Assembly (NCBI GenBank): GCA_002396325.1
Contig: DGXM01000216.1
Coordinates: forward strand, 3,764 to 12,451
Source: Treponema sp. UBA4232
GTDB lineage: Bacteria > Spirochaetota > Spirochaetia > Treponematales > Treponemataceae
Direction: 5' to 3'
Length of the DNA stretch: 8,688 nucleotides
How positions within the stretch are numbered: position 1 is the first letter of the stretch; each line of letters begins with the position of its first letter. A program made the translations under genes and the position numbers. A model generated the notes under the pieces. The model worked only from the letters and a program-made list of their open reading frames with translations, made no database searches and was not told where the DNA came from. Shown here piece after piece: positions 1 to 5,191 of this stretch.

Positions 1-36
1 ATATCAATTTTTGATGATTCTCTTTTCTTTTTACCT

Positions 37-66
37 AAAAAAAAATCCGGGCTTTTGAAAACGGAT
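37..66 (-). terminator. Weak terminator-like hairpin read on the minus strand
   Basis: On the minus strand ATCCG (66-62) can pair with CGGAT (49-45) across a 12-nt loop and is followed at once by eight T residues (44-37). That is the form of a weak intrinsic terminator. There is no T tract on the plus side. No minus-strand gene lies to its right, so if it works it would stop antisense transcription leaving the esterase gene. It also overlaps the -35 region of the rightward promoter, so the dyad may instead be a regulator site or chance. The stem is only 5 bp. Confidence 0.25.
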
Positions 67-81
67 GCATCGTGATATAAT
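55..81 (+). promoter_or_regulatory. Promoter of the rightward block (extended -10)
   Basis: A perfect TATAAT lies at 76-81, preceded by TG at 73-74, giving the extended -10 form TGnTATAAT. A TTGAAA at 55-60 is a fair -35 match at a short 15-nt spacing; TTTTGA at 53-58 gives 17 nt but a poorer match. The predicted transcript start is near 88, leaving a leader of about 25 nt before the ATG at 113. An ATG at 65 lies upstream of the -10 and so cannot be the start used by this promoter. Confidence 0.65.
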
Positions 82-100
82 CTGCGCAATATATTTTTTC

Positions 101-106
101 AGGGGG
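101..106 (+). promoter_or_regulatory. Ribosome binding site that fixes the esterase start
   Basis: AGGGGG sits 6 nt before the ATG at 113. It supports that codon over the in-frame ATG at 65, which has no Shine-Dalgarno sequence and lies upstream of the -10 box. Confidence 0.7.
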
Positions 107-112
107 TCTTTT

Positions 113-1720
113 ATGGCATTTTCAATCGCGGCGGTATTTTCAGACAACTGCGTTCTCCAGAGAGAAAAACCAATCAGCGTTTTCGGAACAGGTGCCGAAT
201 GTGGAAAAGTCACGGTGGCACTTAAAGACGGGTCAGGGGCCGTAGTCAGTCAAAACAGCGCAAAATCCACGGGAGAAAAATGGATTGTCACACTGCCCCC
301 TCTTCCGGCCATGGAAAATCTTACGCTGTGCATAAGCGGTCCTGAATCTGAAACAGTGTTCAAAAACGTCGCAATCGGCGAAGTGTGGCTTGCGGGTGGA
401 CAGTCGAACATGGAATTCGAACTTCACAACTGCACCGAAGGACCAGACGCAATGAAAAAAGAGCCGGGTAAATCAGTGCGCTTTTATTACACACAAAAAA
501 ATGCCTGGAAAGACGACAAATTTTTCGAAGACGAAAAGAATACCTGCTGGGAAACCGAGGATTCCAAAGGGAAAGCCGCATGGTCAGCCGTGGGATACTT
601 TTTCGCAGAGCAGCTTGCAAAAGACCTTGGAGTCACGGTGGGCATAATCGGATGCAACTGGGGAGGAACCTCGGCCTCGTCGTGGATGAGCACAGACCGT
701 CTTGCCCGCGACAAAGAACTTCACGAGTATCTTGACACTTACGAAAGGGAAAGCGCCGGAAAAAGCGTGGAAGAACAATGCAGAGAATATTTGGAGTACG
801 AAGCCTATCACAACGAATGGCAGAAAAAATACGACGATCTTGTAAAAGTTCAGCCCGGAATCAACTGGAACGATGCTCAGAAGATTATCGGAGTGTGCCG
901 TTATCCGGGGCCTAAAAACTGCAGGAATCCATACCGTCCGGGAGCACTCTGGGACTGCATGATTCAAAGGGTCGCCCCGTACACAATCAAAGGATTCATC
1001 TATTATCAGGGTGAAAGCGACGACCATCTGCCGCATCTTTATTACAGACTCTTCAGGGAAATGATTGACCAGTGGAGATGCGACTGGAAAGACGACACTC
1101 TGCCGTTCCTTTTTGTGCAGCTTCCCGAACATAGAAACAGAATGGACAAGGATACGAAAAACTGGTGTCTGATCCGTGAAGCACAGGAAAAAATCGCCTC
1201 GACGATTGCAAATACCGCTCTGGCACCCGCACTGGGACTTGGAGCTTATGACGACATCCATCCGAAATCAAAAAAAGAGATTGCCCTGCGTCTTGAAAAA
1301 CTCGCTCTTTCGGAAGCCTACGGACTTTCCACAAAAAAAGCCTCTTTTGCACCGCGTCTCTCGAATGCGCTGAGCTGTGACGGAAAAATGATTCTCACTT
1401 TCCGCTACGCAGACGAAGGATTTGTTTTCCGGGAAGACAATGAAAGACTGGAGCACTACAAATATATGGAAGATATTCAGCATAATACGGTTTCCAAGGA
1501 TTTTTCGGTTTTCGAACTTGCAGGAAGCGACAAAGTTTTCCATCCGGCAAAATGCACCCCCGGCTCCGCACTCGGGAAAATGAACACACTCACGCTTGAA
1601 AGCCCTGAAGTACCGGAGCCTGTGTACGCCCGCTATGCCTGGTTTAACTATTGCCCGGTTACAGTATTCGGCCGAAACGGACTTCCCCTGCTGCCATTCC
1701 GAACCGACGGAGACCTGTAA
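113..1720 (+). CDS. Sialate O-acetylesterase-like SGNH hydrolase, cytoplasmic
   Basis: A 535-residue protein of the SASA / sialic acid-specific 9-O-acetylesterase family, which removes acetyl groups from O-acetylated sugars. The SGNH blocks are visible: GGQSNMEF with nucleophile Ser98, a block II/III-like GCNWGGTSASSW at 180-191, the family motif YYQGESD at 297-303, and the catalytic Asp/His block DDIHP at 380-384 (His383). The N-terminal 90 residues look like the beta-sandwich usual before the esterase domain, and the C-terminal region is also beta-rich. Length is normal for the family. The start is chosen from the AGGGGG and the -10 box. No signal peptide is present, so it should act in the cytoplasm on imported substrates, unlike many secreted homologues. 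No nan-type sialic acid genes are in view, so the substrate could equally be an acetylated plant oligosaccharide. The family is secure; the substrate is inferred. Confidence 0.88.
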   Translation: MAFSIAAVFSDNCVLQREKPISVFGTGAECGKVTVALKDGSGAVVSQNSAKSTGEKWIVTLPPLPAMENLTLCISGPESETVFKNVAIGEVWLAGGQSNMEFELHNCTEGPDAMKKEPGKSVRFYYTQKNAWKDDKFFEDEKNTCWETEDSKGKAAWSAVGYFFAEQLAKDLGVTVGIIGCNWGGTSASSWMSTDRLARDKELHEYLDTYERESAGKSVEEQCREYLEYEAYHNEWQKKYDDLVKVQPGINWNDAQKIIGVCRYPGPKNCRNPYRPGALWDCMIQRVAPYTIKGFIYYQGESDDHLPHLYYRLFREMIDQWRCDWKDDTLPFLFVQLPEHRNRMDKDTKNWCLIREAQEKIASTIANTALAPALGLGAYDDIHPKSKKEIALRLEKLALSEAYGLSTKKASFAPRLSNALSCDGKMILTFRYADEGFVFREDNERLEHYKYMEDIQHNTVSKDFSVFELAGSDKVFHPAKCTPGSALGKMNTLTLESPEVPEPVYARYAWFNYCPVTVFGRNGLPLLPFRTDGDL

Positions 1721-1738
1721 TCAGCAGAAACAAAATCC

Positions 1739-1767
1739 TTATTCTTTTTCATCAAAAAGCCGATAAT
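1739..1767 (+). promoter_or_regulatory. Possible weak promoter placing a transcript start at the GTG codon
   Basis: GATAAT at 1762-1767 resembles a -10 box. The matching -35 position (1739-1744, TTATTC) is poor. If used, transcription would begin about at 1774, exactly the proposed GTG start, producing a leaderless message. No Shine-Dalgarno sequence precedes the GTG, which fits but does not prove this. Confidence 0.2.
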
Positions 1768-1773
1768 ACGGAT

Positions 1774-2403
1774 GTGAAAAGGAATGTTTCGTCTATTATC
1801 TACAGATTTCTCGCCGTAATCCTTGTGGGTCTGTTTGCATCCCAGAATGCACAGGCCTATATGGTAAAGTACAAGGAAGATTACTACAAGCTCTACCACG
1901 TGCACTACCAGCAGTATCCCGACGACTGTATGGAAAACATCTACTGGCTGGAACAGGCTGTAAAAGCTGATTTTGCGAATCCCTATTACGCGATGGCAAA
2001 AATTGAAAACGAGTTGCAGTGGGAAAAATACCGCGACCTCTTTATGATGCACCTGAATTTGAAACTCATTGAGCAGCATCTGCGTCTGGGACGTATCTAC
2101 GACAAGAAAGTCGCCTATTTCTACGATGCCCCTTGGAAAGACGAATACCAGCGCAATCTGGAAAAGGCCAAGGCCTGCTACGAAGCCTGCTACTACTACT
2201 GGGAAGAAGCAAAATTGTGGGCGGAAAAGGCCAATGTGTCCAAATTCAATTTTCTGTGGCTCACCGATGTGCAGTATTGGGAAGACGAAAAGGAACGCGT
2301 GACCACCGGAGAACTCGACTACCGGAAAATCCTCGACCGGGAGCTTTCACGTCTCCAGAAAGTCCTTGATGACCTTATTGCAATGAATGAAAAAAATTAT
2401 TAA
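1774..2403 (+). CDS. Exported aromatic-rich helical (TPR-like) protein, function unknown
   Basis: I do not recognise a named family. From the GTG at 1774 the product is 209 residues and begins with a clear Sec signal peptide: KR near the N-terminus, the hydrophobic run FLAVILVGLFA, and a cleavage site after AQA (residue 28). The mature part, about 181 residues, has roughly 22 Tyr and 7 Trp and looks all-helical. Segments such as YWLEQAVKADFANPYYAMAK and KAKACYEACYYYWEEAKLWA resemble tetratricopeptide helices, so a periplasmic scaffold or binding role is possible (inference). The frame opens at an ATG at 1651 inside the esterase gene, but that start would bury the signal peptide behind 41 residues and has no binding site; there is no ATG or TTG between 1720 and 1774. 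GTG is therefore preferred, though it also lacks a Shine-Dalgarno sequence. It lies 53 nt after the esterase and 9 nt before aroB. Confidence 0.75.
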   Translation: MKRNVSSIIYRFLAVILVGLFASQNAQAYMVKYKEDYYKLYHVHYQQYPDDCMENIYWLEQAVKADFANPYYAMAKIENELQWEKYRDLFMMHLNLKLIEQHLRLGRIYDKKVAYFYDAPWKDEYQRNLEKAKACYEACYYYWEEAKLWAEKANVSKFNFLWLTDVQYWEDEKERVTTGELDYRKILDRELSRLQKVLDDLIAMNEKNY

Positions 2404-2412
2404 AATGAGGGC

Positions 2413-3576
2413 ATGAACAGCCAGTTTACATTTCATTATCCCAAAGACTCGGGCTTTGATAAAACCGATATTTTTTTTTACAAAGGGGAACCGAAACCGG
2501 AGTCTCTTTTCTTTTCTGCTGAAGGTTCAGCCCTTGTCTCCACAAGCAAAAGTCCACGTCTTTTCGTAACGGACACAATCATAATCAATCTCCCCTCAAT
2601 GCAGGAATTCAAATCGCTATTCAAAAAAGAGCTTGAGCTTGAGGATTCCGCATATACGGCGACATTCGGAAGCGATGTGCTTCTTGTGCTGGGGCCGGGA
2701 GAACCATACAAAACGCTCGGCTCTGTGACGGAAATTTTGAATGCCGCACTGAGTCACAACTTCAACCGCAACGCAGCTTTCGTGGCAATCGGCGGAGGTG
2801 TCATCTGCGACATGACGGCCTTTGCAGCCTCAATGTTCAAACGCGGAGTGGAAGTGAAATTCGTGCCGACAACGCTGCTTGCAATGGTGGACGCTGCCAT
2901 AGGCGGAAAATCAGGATGCGACTACAGGGGATTCAAAAACATGATCGGTGCATTCTGGCCTGCAACGGAACTCCACGTATGGTCTCAATTCGTGCAGACT
3001 CTTTCCGATGAGGAATACCTCTCAGGACTGGGGGAAGCAGTAAAGACAGCCCTGCTCTTTTCACCTGAACTCACGAAGATTTTCACGGAAAAAAAAGACC
3101 TTGTGCTTGCCCGTGACGAAGAGACTCTTTCAGTCATCATCAGCGAATGTGTACAGGCAAAAGCCAGGATTGTCGAAGAGGATTTCCGCGAACACGGAGT
3201 CAGGTCTTTCCTGAATCTTGGACACACTTTCGGACACGCACTGGAGACTGTGGCAGGGCTCGGTAAAATCTCACACGGAAGCGCAATCATGTGGGGCACC
3301 GGAAGGGCTCTTGACTTAAGCGTGAGACTCGGTCTGTGCACAAAGGATTACGCAGAAAGCAGCAAAAAGATGATGGCATCCTACGGCTACGACATGAACC
3401 CGGTTCCAAAAGTCCTTTCCGTGCAGAAAAAGCAATACACACAGGCTCTTCTCGACGCAATGAGAAAAGACAAGAAAAACGAGAGTTCTGAAATCCGCGT
3501 GATTCTGCAGAGAGGAAACTGCGACACACTGATTCAAGCCGTAAACGACAAAGAAATTGAGGCTGTCCTGCAATGA
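2413..3576 (+). CDS. aroB: 3-dehydroquinate synthase
   Basis: Converts DAHP to 3-dehydroquinate, the second step of the shikimate pathway, using NAD and a divalent metal in the cytoplasm. The protein has 387 residues, slightly longer than the common ~360. The NAD-binding GGGV is at 127-130, PTTLLAMVDAAIGGK at 152-166 and FKNMIGAF at 174-181. The predicted metal ligands are Glu208 (GLGEAVK), His271 (LNLGHTFGHA) and His288 (SHGSA); Arg264, Asn268 and His275 of the active site are also present, as is the late RKDKK at 351-355. This residue set argues for true AroB rather than another sugar phosphate cyclase. One departure: the usual HGEA after the second metal histidine reads HGSA (Ser290). The ATG follows the upstream stop by 9 nt. 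The only purine-rich motif, GAGGG at 2407-2411, is 1 nt from the ATG, too close for normal spacing, so translation may be coupled. Its last codons overlap the next gene by ATGA. Confidence 0.95.
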   Translation: MNSQFTFHYPKDSGFDKTDIFFYKGEPKPESLFFSAEGSALVSTSKSPRLFVTDTIIINLPSMQEFKSLFKKELELEDSAYTATFGSDVLLVLGPGEPYKTLGSVTEILNAALSHNFNRNAAFVAIGGGVICDMTAFAASMFKRGVEVKFVPTTLLAMVDAAIGGKSGCDYRGFKNMIGAFWPATELHVWSQFVQTLSDEEYLSGLGEAVKTALLFSPELTKIFTEKKDLVLARDEETLSVIISECVQAKARIVEEDFREHGVRSFLNLGHTFGHALETVAGLGKISHGSAIMWGTGRALDLSVRLGLCTKDYAESSKKMMASYGYDMNPVPKVLSVQKKQYTQALLDAMRKDKKNESSEIRVILQRGNCDTLIQAVNDKEIEAVLQ

Positions 3577-4757
3577 TTTCCAAAGAACATTATTTCGACT
3601 GGGCCGCCACAGCTCCTTCAGACGAAGAGATTTTAAGAAAGGCTCTTGACACATCAATTGAACACTGGGGAAATCCATCGAGCATACACGAAGCAGGCAC
3701 CGATGCAAGGAAAGCACTTGAAGAAGCTCGCAAAAGAACGGCAGACGCGCTCGAAGTTCCGGCAGACACAATCTACTTCACTTCGGGAGGCACAGAAAGC
3801 GACCATATTCCCCTTCTCTCTCTCCTTTCAAGGCAAAGCAAGGGAAGCATAATCGTAAGTGCCATAGAACATCCGGCCGTCAGGGAAATGGCGAAGATGA
3901 TGAAAAATACCGGCTGGGAATGTATTTTCGCAGCCCCGGACAAAAACGGATTCGTTCAGCCCGAAAGCATAATTGAAAATCTGAAAAGCGACACGGCATT
4001 CGTCGCAGTCATGGCAGTGAACAATGAAACGGGAGCAGTTCAGCCTGTCGCAAAAATCGCGGAGGCACTCGAATCTGCCTGCAAGGGAAAACGCAAACCC
4101 TTGTTCCACGTGGACTGTGTTCAAGCAGCCGGAAAAATCCCGCTTTCATTCCTGGGACATAAGGGCATAGACTCGGCGGCATTCAGCGCACACAAAATCG
4201 GAGGCCCTCGTGGAATCGGGGCACTTTATCTTTCACGGCAGATTACCCCGTTCCTGCGGGGCGGCGGTCAGGAAAAGACGGTCAGAAGCGGCACGGAAAA
4301 TCTCTTCGGAGCAACGGCACTTTCACTCTGCATGGAAAAATACTCGGTCAGCAGAAAAAATCCTGCGGCAGAAAAAAGACTGCAAACTCAGGTTGAATAC
4401 ACCAAATCCTTCATAAATCTTCTTATGGAAATAAAAGGCTGCGTAATGATTCCACACTCACGCACAGCATCAAATGAAAGCCCGGAGCTTTATTCACCGT
4501 GGGTTGTGCAGGCCTCATTCCCGGGAATCCCCGGACAAGTGATGGAAAGAGCCCTCAGTGCCGAAGGATTTTACATCTCAACCGGAAGCGCGTGTTCTTC
4601 CGGCCACCACGACAGACCTGTTCTCGACACGATGGGCATAAGCGGAGCGGAAAAAGAATCAGCGGTTCGTTTCAGTTTCGGCTGGGACACCACTTATGAG
4701 GCAATGCAAAGTCTGGCGGAGCATGTGAAAAAAATCGCACTTCAATTCGCACACTGA
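3573..4757 (+). CDS. Cysteine desulfurase family aminotransferase (NifS/IscS-like)
   Basis: A 394-residue PLP-dependent class V aminotransferase. Cysteine desulfurases convert cysteine to alanine and hold the sulfur as a persulfide for Fe-S clusters, tRNA thiolation or cofactors. Visible landmarks: YFDWAATAP at the N-terminus, GNPSSIHEAG at 33-42, FTSGGTES at 69-76, the PLP-stacking His100 in IEHP, NNETGAVQP, the PLP lysine Lys208 in SAHKIGGPRG, GGGQEKTVRSGTEN, the sulfur-carrying Cys341 in STGSACSSG, and the substrate-binding Arg366. The short loop around Cys341 places it with IscS/NifS-type (class I) rather than SufS-type enzymes. The usual TESNN or TESDN reads TESDH (His78). Its ATG overlaps the aroB stop in an ATGA, with GAGG at 3559-3562 as binding site, indicating translational coupling. 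No scaffold gene such as iscU is adjacent, so the sulfur acceptor is unknown. Confidence 0.92.
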   Translation: MISKEHYFDWAATAPSDEEILRKALDTSIEHWGNPSSIHEAGTDARKALEEARKRTADALEVPADTIYFTSGGTESDHIPLLSLLSRQSKGSIIVSAIEHPAVREMAKMMKNTGWECIFAAPDKNGFVQPESIIENLKSDTAFVAVMAVNNETGAVQPVAKIAEALESACKGKRKPLFHVDCVQAAGKIPLSFLGHKGIDSAAFSAHKIGGPRGIGALYLSRQITPFLRGGGQEKTVRSGTENLFGATALSLCMEKYSVSRKNPAAEKRLQTQVEYTKSFINLLMEIKGCVMIPHSRTASNESPELYSPWVVQASFPGIPGQVMERALSAEGFYISTGSACSSGHHDRPVLDTMGISGAEKESAVRFSFGWDTTYEAMQSLAEHVKKIALQFAH

Positions 4758-4761
4758 AAAC

Positions 4762-4766
4762 GGAGG
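4762..4766 (+). promoter_or_regulatory. Strong ribosome binding site for the thioesterase
   Basis: GGAGG lies 5 nt before the ATG at 4772 in the 14-nt gap after the desulfurase stop. It is the best Shine-Dalgarno sequence in the rightward block and fixes this start. Confidence 0.8.
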
Positions 4767-4771
4767 AAAAA

Positions 4772-5188
4772 ATGAAGAGCTACACACACAGAGTCGCATA
4801 CTATGAAACGGACAAAATGGGAATCACCCACCACTCGAACTACATCAGATGGATGGAAGAAGCCCGTGTTGATTTTCTCGATCAGATAGGATGGAATTAC
4901 CGCAGACTTGAGGAAAACGGAATCGTCTCGCCGGTACTCAACGTGAACTGCCGCTACAGACACAGCACCACTTTCGATGATATTGTTTCAATCACGGCAA
5001 AAGTAAAAGACCTGACCATGGTGCGTATGACAATCAGTTACGAAATGAAAAAAAGCGGCACGGACGAAATTGTCTGCACCGCCGAAAGTCAGCATTGTTT
5101 TTTGGACACCGCAGGAAAGCCCATTCCGCTGGAATCCTCGTACCCTGAATTCTACAAGGCACTGAAGGAAAACATGGAACAGGCCTAA
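4772..5188 (+). CDS. YbgC/FadM-type hotdog acyl-CoA thioesterase
   Basis: A 138-residue protein of the 4HBT family, which hydrolyses acyl-CoA or acyl-ACP thioesters as a small cytoplasmic multimer. The N-terminal signature YYETDKMGITHHSNYIRW (10-27) contains the catalytic aspartate Asp14 and the conserved HSNY, followed by EEAR on the central helix. The rest alternates strands as expected for one hotdog domain: LNVNCRYRHSTTFDD, then ITAKVKDLTMVRMTISYEM, then ESQHCFLD. Length is normal for the family and the start has a strong GGAGG. It is the last gene of the rightward block, and its TAA is 3 nt from the stop of the convergent membrane-protein gene, with no hairpin terminator between. Related proteins act with Tol-Pal or on aromatic or fatty acyl-CoA; nothing here selects a substrate. 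Confidence 0.92.
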   Translation: MKSYTHRVAYYETDKMGITHHSNYIRWMEEARVDFLDQIGWNYRRLEENGIVSPVLNVNCRYRHSTTFDDIVSITAKVKDLTMVRMTISYEMKKSGTDEIVCTAESQHCFLDTAGKPIPLESSYPEFYKALKENMEQA

Positions 5189-5191
5189 CCC

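Noticed and set aside
65..112. An ATG at 65 as start of the esterase
   Set aside because: It precedes the -10 box of the likely promoter, lacks a binding site, and adds 16 residues not needed by the family.
584..1261. A 225-codon open frame on the minus strand inside the esterase gene
   Set aside because: It is fully antisense to a gene with intact catalytic motifs, has no binding site or promoter, and reads as a by-product of codon bias. Other antisense frames under aroB and the desulfurase were dropped for the same reason.
1651..1773. An ATG start at 1651 for the exported protein, overlapping the esterase gene
   Set aside because: It would place 41 extra residues before a clear signal peptide and has no nearby binding site.
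2413..3576. The AroB-like protein as a different sugar phosphate cyclase from a secondary-metabolite cluster
   Set aside because: The metal ligands and the Arg264, Asn268, His271 and His275 set match dehydroquinate synthase, and no secondary-metabolite genes are nearby.
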